Shown piece after piece: positions 47,654 to 56,990 of a DNA stretch of 64,000 nucleotides. This DNA is from Pasteuria penetrans (GTDB lineage: Bacteria > Bacillota > Bacilli > Thermoactinomycetales > Thermoactinomycetaceae). A program made the translations under genes and the position numbers. The first letter of the stretch is position 1. Each line of letters opens with the position of its first letter. The stretch lies in the NCBI RefSeq assembly GCF_900538055.1, contig NZ_UZAC03000001.1, positions 2,046,001 through 2,110,000 of the forward strand. The letters run 5' to 3'. The notes beneath the pieces were generated by a model. The model had not been told where the DNA came from, searched no databases, and saw nothing but the letters and a program-made list of their open reading frames with translations.

Positions 47654-47956
47654 GTGACCAGGGATAACGAGAGGGAAACCTGCAATATGAATACGGGGAC
47701 CTGTGACGTGGAGCCAGGAGGAGAAGAAACGATTGAGGATCGTGTAGAGAAGTGCATTGATAAGCTGCGTCCCTATATCCAAAGTCATGGGGGGGATGTG
47801 AAGCTCGTCAATGTGTGCTTGGAAGAGGGCATTGTGGAAGTAATCCTATTAGGGGTTTGCGGGAGTTGTCCTAGTTCGACCATCACTCTGAAGGCCGGCA
47901 TTGAAAATGCTTTGAAAGAGGATATCCCTGAAATTAAGGAAGTGCGGCAGGTATAG
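47654..47956 (+). CDS. NifU-like Fe-S cluster scaffold (YutI type)
   Basis: 100 residues. NifU C-terminal domain: RVEKCIDKLRPYIQSHGGDVKLVNV, then VEVILLGVCGSCPSSTITLKAGIENALKE with the CxxC cluster-binding pair. A 24-residue leader rich in Cys, Thr and Glu precedes it. GTG 47654 follows GGGAGGG. It probably assembles or passes on Fe-S clusters. Confidence 0.9.
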   Translation: MTRDNERETCNMNTGTCDVEPGGEETIEDRVEKCIDKLRPYIQSHGGDVKLVNVCLEEGIVEVILLGVCGSCPSSTITLKAGIENALKEDIPEIKEVRQV

Positions 47957-48351
47957 TCCATCCTCATCGGAAGTGATAGGACCATTGGATCCCTTTCTGG
48001 GGTCTGATGGTTTTTTGCGTTCGTACATGGGAGATGCGAACAGCCCTCCCTCATTGAGACGGGAAAGAATTCCTTACATAATAAATTCATCTATTATTTA
48101 TGATGCTATAGTGTATTCTAAACTATATGCTAGGGGGGAAGCATTAGGATGTATAGGAAAAAGTAGGCCCCCGAGAAACATCCTGTATTGTATCGCGGTT
48201 GTTTGTTTTAGCCGTTTCGTTGGATAGACCATAATCATATGTTGTCCTTGGTGGCACGAATGGCCTCTTGGTGATGTTATAGAAAGAATGAAGGGTACTG
48301 ATATTTTTTTATGTTTTTAACTTATTATTATTTCATGAGGAGGATGATTCT

Positions 48352-48657
48352 TTGGATAAGCATCCAAATTGTTCAGCTCCCTTTTGTATGGGTTGTCCCG
48401 TTTGTCCTTTTGGAACCCGTGATAGTAAATGTAGGGATTGTATAGGTTTCCCCCCACCTCTGGGCGATTGTGGTCGCCCGGAGGTGGGGGGTAGTTCTTC
48501 TGTAAAATCCACCATGCGAGAAAGGAAGAAAGGATCTCCCCCTGTTGTAAAGCGTCGTTTGCGTACAAAGAGAGGATGCTTGAAAACAAAAAAACCCCCT
48601 GTTGCATCGATTCACCGAAGGGTGCGGCGAGCTGTTTTTCTGAAAGGGAAGTTGTAG
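48352..48657 (+). CDS. Small Cys-rich, basic protein of unknown function
   Basis: 101 residues from TTG 48352, which follows a strong GAGGAGG by about seven bases. Six Cys lie in the first 30 residues (NCSAPFCMGCPVCPFGTRDSKC-DC), then a Pro/Gly turn encoded by a long DNA hairpin, then a Lys/Arg-rich tail (RERKKGSPPVVKRRLRTKRG, IHRRVRRAVFLKGKL). Metal and nucleic-acid binding would fit the composition; no family recognised. Confidence 0.5.
   Translation: MDKHPNCSAPFCMGCPVCPFGTRDSKCRDCIGFPPPLGDCGRPEVGGSSSVKSTMRERKKGSPPVVKRRLRTKRGCLKTKKPPVASIHRRVRRAVFLKGKL
48450..48491. repeat. 18-bp stem hairpin inside coding sequence
   Basis: CCCCCCACCTC-T-GGGCGA pairs with TCGCCC-G-GAGGTGGGGGG around TTGTGG, with one T-G pair. 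No T run follows. Confidence 0.85.
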
Positions 48658-48660
48658 GGG

Positions 48661-49425
48661 ATCCCGTATAGGTTCTCAGTGATTATTTTTAGGTACTTTC
48701 CCATTTTTCCCGGAATTATTTACATGGAATGCGAATTTCCTTTATCCCTCTATGTAGTTGAAATATAAAACATAATCTACACCTATTCAATTGAATTATT
48801 ATATTTAATTATATTACATTGTTATGTTAGTATAATAGGGACTATGAACATAAATAATAGTGACAACAACAGTCACTGCCTCCCCAATGTCATTTTTCTA
48901 CTCCCTAGTATCCATCAAAAAATGTTTAAAAATAAAAACTTATGTTAAATAAGAAATGGGTTGGGAGAGGCGATTCCGTTTTTGTATCATCGGTAAATAG
49001 GCACATGTTATTATGGAACCAAGGGGCGGGGGTATCCAGTTAGGGCAATAATTCCCATTCGAGGTCCCACAATGCCACTGCTTTTGTTCATTTTTCGGCT
49101 TGTCATGATTACTTACCTTGCTGTAGCATGTAGGTATGCGTGGTTGGTGGATAGGGTGAAATGTGATGATGTAAATGATTTTTGAATTCAATTCGATCAA
49201 AGAGAGATAGTATAGTGTTGATAATATATGATATTATGTTATTATGAAGTGTTCTATATTTGAGTGTGGCGCGCGGCCTGTTACGTTCCTGCGTCGTAGG
49301 TATTTCTAGAATAAATGTATTCATGATCTATGATATTTATGTTATAGTTATTGTATATAGGAATAAAAAAATTAAGAAATGAATTATTAGGAATTCCAAA
49401 TTCCGCTCAAGAGGTGAGGGAGTTG
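48661..49425. other. AT-rich intergenic stretch
   Basis: No gene is recognised. The stretch is AT-rich at 48770-48950 and 49160-49240. Confidence 0.45.
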
Positions 49426-50133
49426 ATGATGTCGAAACGATGCTCGCATGTACAAGTTCATGGGCGTAATCGTAGAGGGATATCTTCTATGATACCCTCG
49501 CTTGGTCTGTTTTTTTTCTCAATGATAGTGGGGATTCCCTCTTCCCATGCACAGGTTTCCTCCCCTGATTACTCTGGGGCCATGGCTTTTCCCTCCAACG
49601 CGAATGGGACGGGGGGGTTCTCTCGTCCTGTTTCCTCTGCCTCCCCCAATGCGGAGATGAATTACCCCCGTTCTGGAGATGGGGCTTCCTCGTTGTCCCC
49701 TGGGAGACAGGTGAATCCCTCCCGATTCGAACCTAGGGTGGAGGACCGAAAAGAGGCCGATATAGGCACCCTCCCGTATTATAGTGCGCCGTCTAATTCT
49801 GTCCATGGGACGAAGTCAAAATCGGCACCGGTTCAGGTCCAGAGTTCCATTCCCCCCTCGGGGTTTCAAAGGAACCCTCCTGTCCAGGGATCTCAGAACA
49901 CCCCTCCCTCCTCGGGGTTTCAAAGGAACCCTCCTGTCCAGGGATCCCAGAACACCCCTCCCTCTGTCCAGGGATCTCAGAACACCTCGGATGGGGAAAA
50001 GGGGGGTTCCCCTAAGGGTACGTGGGGGCGGGAGTCTTCGAAAGTCGGTCATTCGGCAGTCCAAAAAATTGGGGAAGTGCTAGAGGTGATTGGTACTTCT
50101 GTCGATACGTTACTAGGCGGTTCTTCCAAATAG
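49426..50133 (+). CDS. Secreted Pro/Ser/Gly/Gln-rich protein with internal repeats
   Basis: About 235 residues. GAGGTGAGGGAG precedes the tandem ATG pair at 49426/49429. Signal peptide: basic start (MSKRCSHVQVHGRNRRG), hydrophobic core (LGLFFFSMIVGI), likely cleavage after SHA-Q. The mature part is low-complexity and contains a repeat, SGFQRNPPVQGSQNTPP, twice plus a half copy. The last 25 residues form an amphipathic helix (VQKIGEVLEVIGTSVDTLLGG). Likely a surface or spore-envelope protein; not recognised. Confidence 0.65.
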   Translation: MMSKRCSHVQVHGRNRRGISSMIPSLGLFFFSMIVGIPSSHAQVSSPDYSGAMAFPSNANGTGGFSRPVSSASPNAEMNYPRSGDGASSLSPGRQVNPSRFEPRVEDRKEADIGTLPYYSAPSNSVHGTKSKSAPVQVQSSIPPSGFQRNPPVQGSQNTPPSSGFQRNPPVQGSQNTPPSVQGSQNTSDGEKGGSPKGTWGRESSKVGHSAVQKIGEVLEVIGTSVDTLLGGSSK

Positions 50134-50462
50134 CAATGATACGGTTGGTATGGGAAGGAACGGGGGGAACACGGGGGCTGATCCCGGCGTTCTCCCCTCT
50201 CTTATTTGGAAGTCGCTAGGGGGGATTTCTCCCAAGGGTATGTATGTTATTTTTCCCCAAAAACGGTACTGGCCTATCGGCATGGTTCTCCGTTCTGCAT
50301 ATGATGAGCAAGGGTATCCATGGGAGAAGGGGATTTCGTACAAGAACAGGGTATGACATAAATTTTGTATGTCTTCCCCATAGGGGTCTCTGGGGAACGT
50401 CTGAGGAGATCAAGACAATATTTCACCCTGTTAAAATCAGTAACCCAAGGGGTATAAAAGAG

Positions 50463-50771
50463 ATGGCAAAGGAAAATCCCTTGTATGCGACATTGGCAGC
50501 CCTGTTAAGAACCAGTCATGATCTCTTTCACACTGTCGATTTTTCGCAACTTTTTGTACAGTATTTGCGCCATCAATCCATTGAAAATCCCCTGGAACTG
50601 AGTATTTATCAACACCTGGTGACTGAGGCGATGCCCCTATCAGCGGAAGTCAATGAAAGTTGGATTGGATGGATTCAGCTTGATCATTGTCTCCATGTGA
50701 GGGATGGTCGACATGAACAGTACGTTCTCCACTCCGAACATACCGTTCCCTTTCGTATCCCCCCGCGTTGA
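50463..50771 (+). CDS. Hypothetical protein
   Basis: 102 residues from ATG 50463, about ten bases after AAGGGG; the frame is open to 50244 but the upstream part overlaps what looks like non-coding sequence. It is mostly helical (NPLYATLAALLRTSHDLFHTVDFSQLFVQYLRH) with a C-terminal strand part rich in His. No family recognised. Confidence 0.4.
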   Translation: MAKENPLYATLAALLRTSHDLFHTVDFSQLFVQYLRHQSIENPLELSIYQHLVTEAMPLSAEVNESWIGWIQLDHCLHVRDGRHEQYVLHSEHTVPFRIPPR

Positions 50772-50857
50772 TATTTAGACCCCAACGAAATAGAAGACCC
50801 ATGGTTATGTTGGCAGGGGTTATTGTACCACGCCACCACCGTGGGTCTTACTTTTTT

Positions 50858-51085
50858 TTATCTGCGGCCTCGGCCCCCGCTGCTGCTTTTTTTGCTGCTT
50901 CTCCTGTTGGGGTATTTGATCTTTTTCCACTTTTTTTTCTTTATTTTGAAACCGTCATCGTCATCATCCTCCTGTGCTTGCTGCCATAAGCTTTCTTTTA
51001 CACTGTCGCAACCGCTGAGTCCCCCCATACAACCCACACATAGGGTGGATAGGCCTAGGATCAATGCGCTACGCTTCATGGACAC
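50858..51085 (-). CDS. Small lipoprotein-like protein with Asp-rich and Lys-rich tail
   Basis: 73-75 residues. A signal sequence (KRSALILGLSTLCVGCMGGLSGC) has lipobox-like Cys; the mature part has DDDDDG followed by KKKKWKKIKYP and a Ser/Arg/Gly end. GGGAGGG precedes GTG 51085 and ATG 51079. Unknown function. Confidence 0.45.
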   Translation of the reverse strand: MSMKRSALILGLSTLCVGCMGGLSGCDSVKESLWQQAQEDDDDDGFKIKKKKWKKIKYPNRRSSKKSSSGGRGRR

Positions 51086-51343
51086 GACAACCCTCCCGAA
51101 AAAGGCTGATCATAAACAATGATACGAAATAACGGTCCCAGTAGAGACAGAAGATTTTTCAAACGTACGTAGGGCATGGGAAAACGGCAGAACGTCTTTG
51201 CATTTGTTATGGGTTTTGCGTTACGATGTGGGTGGCTCATGTCCGTGAGCGAAGGATCCGTATTCTCCTCCTAGGACTCTGCATGGCAATTCTATCACGA
51301 GCGATTCTTCCCGTCATTAGGATGGGGTGGGAGTAAAAAAGTT

Positions 51344-52060
51344 ATGAAGAGAGACAAACTAACAATGGGGGAGAGTTTGCATTGGGAAATGGGCAGTATC
51401 GCGGTGCCTGTGGTCTTGTTACGAAAATATGGGGAGATAGGTCTACAGGCACAGGAATTGTTGGTGCTGTTGCAGTTGCAATGTTTACAAGAAAAGGAGG
51501 GTAAACTCCTTCCCTCTGCAGAGGATGTATCCTTCTACGCAGGTTTGCCCCTAGAGCAGGTAAGATCTATACTGAAAAAATTGTTGAGGAATGGTTTTGT
51601 ACAGAGGGAACGCCAACCGCGTGGTGAATGTTATACCTTTCGCCCTCTGTGGAGAAAGCTAGTAGGCAAGATGGAGGAAACAGTTGCTTGTACCTGGACA
51701 GCATCTAGTACCCTATTACATAGGATAGAAGAAGGATTCGGTAGGGCCCTGTCGCCGCTGGAGTTGGAAACCGTTGGACGATGGATGGAGGAAGGTCATT
51801 CTGAGGCACTAGTTGTGGCAGCCCTACGGGAGGCTATTTTTTGTGACGTATTCAGCATACGTTATATAGACCGAATCCTCTACATTTGGAAACAACAAAA
51901 GATCGCGACACCTGAAGAGGCCGCGTCATTTGCCGAGCGGTATCGCCGTCGACGTGTTCCCTCTGCCGGTTCTGATTCTCTGCCCATATCCGCCCCCGGG
52001 TTACGGGAATCACCGGCATGCAATTGGTTGCAATCCTCCGTAGATACGGGGAAGGGGTGA
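51344..52060 (+). CDS. dnaD: DnaD-like primosomal protein
   Basis: 238 residues. The N-terminal winged-helix part (VPVVLLRKYGEIGLQAQELLVLLQL, EDVSFYAGLPLEQVRSILKKLLRNGFV) and the C-terminal DnaB_2-type helical domain (FGRALSPLELETVGRWMEEGHSEALVVAALREAIFCDVFSIRYIDRILYIWKQ) match DnaD, which helps load the replicative helicase. GGAG before ATG 51344. It is convergent with the MurF-type gene, six bases apart. Confidence 0.9.
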   Translation: MKRDKLTMGESLHWEMGSIAVPVVLLRKYGEIGLQAQELLVLLQLQCLQEKEGKLLPSAEDVSFYAGLPLEQVRSILKKLLRNGFVQRERQPRGECYTFRPLWRKLVGKMEETVACTWTASSTLLHRIEEGFGRALSPLELETVGRWMEEGHSEALVVAALREAIFCDVFSIRYIDRILYIWKQQKIATPEEAASFAERYRRRRVPSAGSDSLPISAPGLRESPACNWLQSSVDTGKG

Positions 52061-52065
52061 ACGAT

Positions 52066-53472
52066 CTATGAAGGCTTTCGGAGTTGGCGAACGATGTTCT
52101 CGAAGTGAAGGGCGCGTGACGCTTTGAAGTAGATGATGGAGTGGGAGGGTAGTTGCCGAATTTTATTCACGATCGCTTGGCCGTTGCGGACTACAAGAAC
52201 GCGCGAAATAGGAAAACCATTTTGTATAGCGCTTCGTGCTATGATAGGTCCGTAGCGGCCTACAGCAATTAGATAGTCGATGGACAACTTAGCTACCTTT
52301 GCCCCTGCCCGTGCGTGTCCGATTTGTGTCAATGTGCCCAATTCCAGCATATCGCCTAGGACGGCAATTTTGAAACGTTTTCCCCCCACATTGGCTAATA
52401 CATCTAGGCCTGCTAGTAGGGCGGGGGGGTTCGCATTCCATGCATCGTTGATGAGTAGCTCGCCCCGTCGACCCAACAAAAATTGTAGCCGCATGCGCGG
52501 GGAGCGGAAGTTGGCTAGAGTGTGCTGCATTTTCTTCACGTTGACGTGGGCAACAAAACCCATTCCAATGGCAGCAAGGGCATTGTAGACATTGTGTAAG
52601 CCATAAACGGACAAACGAAATGGATAGGTTTGTCCTTCAAAGATAACTGAAAAAATCATTCCTGTGGTTGTATAGTGGACATTCTTTGCCCTTATGGTTG
52701 CGGGGTTTTTAATGCCAAAGGTGTAGATTTTCCCTGGGCATTGTTTGATGGATAAACGTCTTGTACCAGGATCGTCCGCATTGAGAAAGATGATTCCGTT
52801 TTTGCGTATGCCCTCCAACAGCTCCTGTTTTGCAAGTGTGATTTGTTGTATACCACCCAATGCGCCCGCGTGTGCTTCGCCTACATTAGTAATGGCGGCT
52901 ACGTGAGGTTTCGTAATTTTACACTGGGCCCGGATATTTCCCCTCGATTTCATGCCCATTTCGAGTACGAGGTAGCGATGTTGGGAACCAACCCTACTGA
53001 TATACCAGGGTAGATAGTATAGTGTGTTCAGATTGTCGATTGTTCTTATCAATGGTGCCCTATTCGCTAACATGCCTGTGATCATGGCCGTGGTCGTTGA
53101 TTTTCCAGCACTACCTGAGATCCCAAATACATAGGGATTATAGTGTTGGTAACTCCATTTTGCCAGCTGAAAAAAAGCTCGGTAGGGGTGGGGAACGGCG
53201 ATGACACCACTATCGAAAGGAAGGGCGGACAGAAGGCGGGGGGACCATTCGGAAGGGATAATTATCGTATGGGGACGAACACGCCGAATGTCGGCCAATT
53301 GTTTTTCCAGAGAGCGTCTCTTGTCTATAAAGTATGTGTGATGGCGGGATAGAACTTTCGACTGTCCGTAGTTGAGTTTGTTCCGGCTGTGGAAGGCGCT
53401 GGGTTTTCGGAGGGATTTTCCTGATATGATTTGTAACATTTGGGGGTATGTGAGGTTTCTCAGTATTTCCAT
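52066..53472 (-). CDS. murF: MurF-type Mur ligase
   Basis: 468 residues. Mur ligase fold with ATP-binding P-loop VFGISGSAGKSTTTAMI (Ala and Ser replace the usual Asn and Thr), YLVLEMGMKSRGNI, ITNVGEAHAGALGG, and the C-terminal domain with LINDAWNANPPALLAGLDVL and AVLGDMLELG..H..AG, features specific to MurF. MurF adds D-Ala-D-Ala to the UDP-MurNAc-tripeptide. The N-terminal substrate domain is less typical, so it could be a MurF paralogue acting in spore or other envelope polymers. Confidence 0.82.
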   Translation of the reverse strand: MEILRNLTYPQMLQIISGKSLRKPSAFHSRNKLNYGQSKVLSRHHTYFIDKRRSLEKQLADIRRVRPHTIIIPSEWSPRLLSALPFDSGVIAVPHPYRAFFQLAKWSYQHYNPYVFGISGSAGKSTTTAMITGMLANRAPLIRTIDNLNTLYYLPWYISRVGSQHRYLVLEMGMKSRGNIRAQCKITKPHVAAITNVGEAHAGALGGIQQITLAKQELLEGIRKNGIIFLNADDPGTRRLSIKQCPGKIYTFGIKNPATIRAKNVHYTTTGMIFSVIFEGQTYPFRLSVYGLHNVYNALAAIGMGFVAHVNVKKMQHTLANFRSPRMRLQFLLGRRGELLINDAWNANPPALLAGLDVLANVGGKRFKIAVLGDMLELGTLTQIGHARAGAKVAKLSIDYLIAVGRYGPIIARSAIQNGFPISRVLVVRNGQAIVNKIRQLPSHSIIYFKASRALHFENIVRQLRKPS

Positions 53473-53656
53473 CCTCCCCGTTCAGCAGATTAGGAGTGGG
53501 TTTGGAGGACAAAGGTTGTATGCTCTTTCATGCAAACGTTGTACATCATATGCTGCATGGAGGGAGAGGTAGCTAGTTTTCGGCCTAGGATTTTATTTTT
53601 TATTTTTATTAATTTTTATTCTATGTTAATAAGAAATGGATTGCGGGGGAGGGATT

Positions 53657-54592
53657 GTGTTGGTACACGCAGCGAATTGGCATTCCCATTCTCATACCCA
53701 TGACTCCGGTGCTTATGACCATAATGCTGATTTATATGGTACCGGTATGGATATCGGTTGGATTCAGGTACTCCCATGGGTCCTTGTTTTGGGTTTGGCT
53801 CTGTTGTACTACCGCCGGCACATCTATTTGGTATTGGGGATCCTCGTCTACGTTTTCTCCACCTGGGGTCCCTTGGCAGATTGGGTTCACCAGTCTTTCA
53901 GCATTCATATGTTGCAAATGAGTCTGCACTACTTTGTGGTACCCCCCCTGGTATGGCTGGGGATCTTTCGTCATCCCTGGTACGTTGACTCACGACAATG
54001 TCGACCTTTTGTGCTTCTCAAGGGAAGTCGTGTTTTTCCTTGGTTAAGAAGGATAGCCATAGTCCCCTTGTTATGGGTATGGCGGGGATTGGCAAATCCT
54101 TTGGTCGCTCTTCTACTCTTCAGCGGTTTGATGTCGATCTATCATTTACCCGTGGTGTTTGACCGCATCATGACCTCTCATTTCTGGCACAATGTGTCCC
54201 ATATTCTCCTTTTGTTGACGGCCTTTTGTTCCTTCTTTACCATGTTGTCTCCCTGGAAGGAGGATGGTCGTTCCGCTACAGTTTTCCTTCGCATGGGTCT
54301 TTTAGTGGCCTACAGTATTTGTTTCCTTCCCGTCTGTTCCCTCATTGCTTTCACCGATCAACTGTTGTACACCACCTATGTCCACGATCCGCCCCTTTGG
54401 CCTTATCTTTCTGCTCTGGATGATGTACGTATGGGCGGGGTGGTCATGAAAATTTTCCAGGAAGCCGCTTACATAACTACTTTGGGTCATTTGTTTTATC
54501 GTTGGGTACGAATCTCCCGTGCTAAGGCGGACGAGGAGGATGCTGTGTTTGCCCGATCCCAGTCCCAGGCCAGTATACATGGTGAGCAGTAA
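53657..54592 (+). CDS. ctaG: Cytochrome caa3 oxidase assembly factor CtaG
   Basis: About 311 residues with seven membrane segments. Conserved CtaG blocks: Trp-Gly-Pro-Leu-Ala-Asp start (YVFSTWGPLADWVHQSFSIHMLQMSLHYFVVPPLVWLG), NPLVALLLFSGLMSIYHLPVVFDRIM..HFWHNVSHILLL, and the C-terminal Met/Gly segment (MGGVVMKIFQEAAYI). Needed for copper/haem oxidase assembly. The His-rich start HAANWHSHSHTHDSG is unusual. GGGGGAGGG lies five bases before GTG 53657, better placed than ATG 53636. Confidence 0.88.
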   Translation: MLVHAANWHSHSHTHDSGAYDHNADLYGTGMDIGWIQVLPWVLVLGLALLYYRRHIYLVLGILVYVFSTWGPLADWVHQSFSIHMLQMSLHYFVVPPLVWLGIFRHPWYVDSRQCRPFVLLKGSRVFPWLRRIAIVPLLWVWRGLANPLVALLLFSGLMSIYHLPVVFDRIMTSHFWHNVSHILLLLTAFCSFFTMLSPWKEDGRSATVFLRMGLLVAYSICFLPVCSLIAFTDQLLYTTYVHDPPLWPYLSALDDVRMGGVVMKIFQEAAYITTLGHLFYRWVRISRAKADEEDAVFARSQSQASIHGEQ

Positions 54593-55210
54593 TCATAAAC
54601 TTTGGCTAGGTCAGAAAACCCTATTTTGCCCGGCGCGAATTTATGTGAACACAACCTCTGCAGGGACCCATCAGGTTGATGTGGCCGTCGCACGTAGCGC
54701 TGGAAGGTGTGTGTTACATAAAATGGTACTATGTATACAACTGTATACAACATTGGGTACAAGCTGCGTTTTTGGTGGAGAAGAGGGGTGTTGGGCATCT
54801 AGGCGAAATTTGGGGTTCCCTATCTTTGTCCTGATCCTTTCTCCTGTTGTAAAAACAAGGGGATTTTATGGACTACAGAGTTGTTAGTATTTCGTGGCCT
54901 GGTACTTTGGAATGGGAACACAGACATGCCTACGGAGAAAATTTGGTTTAGTGGTGGTAGCGAATGGGATTGGTTATTTCTTACTCGTGCATCATAATGG
55001 ACCAGCCAGATTGTCAACCTGTTGACGGCACCCTGCTTTAAGGGTTCCTAATCATGCCACCAACTAGTATGCTATATTGAACAGTCAACGGATGCTGACA
55101 GCGGAATATGATTTCTAGCCTGATTGGGAAGAGGATTTGGGTGTTTTTTCTAGTAGACTACGATTATAGATTCGCAGTCGATAAAATCTCTTCCCCCGGA
55201 AGGTATCTGT
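54593..55210. other. Intergenic stretch without a recognisable gene
   Basis: About 620 bases; no supported frame or RNA gene. Confidence 0.45.
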
Positions 55211-56320
55211 TTGTGTAAAGGTGGGATTGTACTGGATTGGAATAGGATTGTTTCACTGACGGAGTTGTTAGGGGCGCCGGGTTCTGAAGAGGATGTACGT
55301 ATGAGATTTCGTGAGGCTTTGGAGCCTCATGTAGAACAGGTGTGGACTGATCGTCTGGGTGGAATCGTTGGACTCAAGGCGGGAAGGAATAAAAAGGATG
55401 GATATAGTAGAGGACCTAGGATTCTAGTGATCAGTCATCTTGATGAAGTAGCCCTCCTTATCACAGGTGTTACCCATGAGGGTTTTTTGAAATTCCAAAC
55501 CCTGGGTGGTTGGGATTCTTCGGTTTTGCAGGCGCAACGTTTTGTGGTAAAACCTCGCAAGGGTGGGGATCCGTTGTTGGCTGTGATAGGATCAGTGCCC
55601 CCCCATTTGTCGACAGGTTCCAGTGTTCCTCTCCTAACCGATTTGTTCCTCGACGTGGGTGCTGCTTCTGCCGCTGAGGTGGCGGTTTGGGGAATAGGAA
55701 TAGGTGATGTTGCAGTCCCTGATTCCTCCTGTGCTTTATTGGGTAAAGGATCAAGATTCGTGGCCAAGGCATGGGATAATCGTCTAGGTTGTGGTTTGGT
55801 TCTGGAGTTGGCGTCCTCCCTCCCCAATGGACACCACCCTAATGAATTGTATGTAGGTGCTACAGTACAAGAGGAAGTGGGTTTGCGGGGTGCCTATGTG
55901 ATGACACAGCTTGTCCGTCCGGATCTCGTTCTTGCTATCGATGTGGGACCAGCTGGAGACACACCGTCTTCCCAAGATCGTGGTCAGAAATTGGGGGAGC
56001 TTGGTAAGGGAGCTGTCATCCGGTTGTTTGATCGGGCCACCATTACACCACCGCGTCTACGGGACTTTTTGCTCACAACGGCGGAGGAAGTGGGTATTCC
56101 ACACCAGGTGTTTTATTCGTCCGGGGCTACGGATGCGGGGATGGCACATCGCGTGGGTGTTGGTTCTCCCGCCTCTACGCTTGGTGTGGCAGGTCGTTAT
56201 ATTCATTCCCATGGTTCCGTCGTTGACCGTTCTGATGTAGAAGCAGCAGTAGCCTTGTTGAGGGAGATCATTCTTCGCTTGGATCGATCTGTTTTTAATA
56301 GCATTTTACCCTCCTCATAG
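55211..56320 (+). CDS. M42 family aminopeptidase
   Basis: 369 residues. Di-zinc M42 peptidase (glutamyl aminopeptidase/TET type). Metal ligands and catalytic residues: ISHLDEVALLIT (His), AWDNRLGCGL (Asp), QEEVGLRGAY (catalytic Glu pair), AIDVGPAGDTP (Asp), and VAGRYIHSH (His) near the end. TTG 55211 follows GGAAGG by eight bases; a second purine-rich site at 55216 could support an internal start before LDWNRI. Confidence 0.87.
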   Translation: MCKGGIVLDWNRIVSLTELLGAPGSEEDVRMRFREALEPHVEQVWTDRLGGIVGLKAGRNKKDGYSRGPRILVISHLDEVALLITGVTHEGFLKFQTLGGWDSSVLQAQRFVVKPRKGGDPLLAVIGSVPPHLSTGSSVPLLTDLFLDVGAASAAEVAVWGIGIGDVAVPDSSCALLGKGSRFVAKAWDNRLGCGLVLELASSLPNGHHPNELYVGATVQEEVGLRGAYVMTQLVRPDLVLAIDVGPAGDTPSSQDRGQKLGELGKGAVIRLFDRATITPPRLRDFLLTTAEEVGIPHQVFYSSGATDAGMAHRVGVGSPASTLGVAGRYIHSHGSVVDRSDVEAAVALLREIILRLDRSVFNSILPSS

Positions 56321-56833
56321 GACCTTTGTCTCTATGAGAAGGGTATTCTTTGGTTTGATTTTGTAGTGTGATCCGGGGAGCCTGCCCAGGGAGCACGTGT
56401 CTTCTGTTGTTCTTTTCCAAAAATAAATTGAAAAATTTGTTGCACATTGTATATTTTTATAAATAATACTATTTCTATTCACATTAAGGGATATCATAAC
56501 AGTGTAAGGAAATCCGCTGGTGGAATCGTCTATCCAGGGCTTTTCCTATGTTTGTGTTATTCTTCTCCCAAATCATACTATCAAAATATATAGTTTCGAT
56601 AATATATAGTTTTTCTTGATTGTAACAGAGGAGCAACGTATGTATAGGGTAATAATGAAAAATTTATTATATTACATATATTTTACAATGATGAGCATAG
56701 TGATCAGCTCAGGGGGATACCTAGAGGGGGATTTTTCACATTTTCCATAACTGAAAATTAGTACTATTTAGTTCTATGTGGAAAAGGATCCCAATTCACT
56801 TATGCCAACTACGGAACCAGAGAGAGAACCATT
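56321..56833. other. AT-rich intergenic stretch
   Basis: About 510 bases without a recognisable gene; no group II intron 5' end is visible here. Confidence 0.45.
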
Positions 56834-56862
56834 TTGACGTATAAATTCATATCGCATATATA
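56834..56862 (+). promoter_or_regulatory. Promoter candidate for the RT/maturase-like gene
   Basis: TTGACG (56834) and TATATA (56857), 17 bases apart, about 130 bases before the gene. The spacer resembles that at 33922-33950. Confidence 0.5.
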
Positions 56863-56990
56863 TCGAGGATTAAGCCATCCTCTACCCATCGGAATCTGAT
56901 TTTCAGGGTTATCCTGGTGTTTTTATCATCATATATTTATGTCATTGTTGGTTTTTTCAGACTATCCTGGTCTATGGAATGGAGATGAGG

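Noticed and set aside
55435-55827. 130-codon - strand frame inside the M42 peptidase gene
   Set aside because: Lies wholly opposite a well-supported gene and has no family features.
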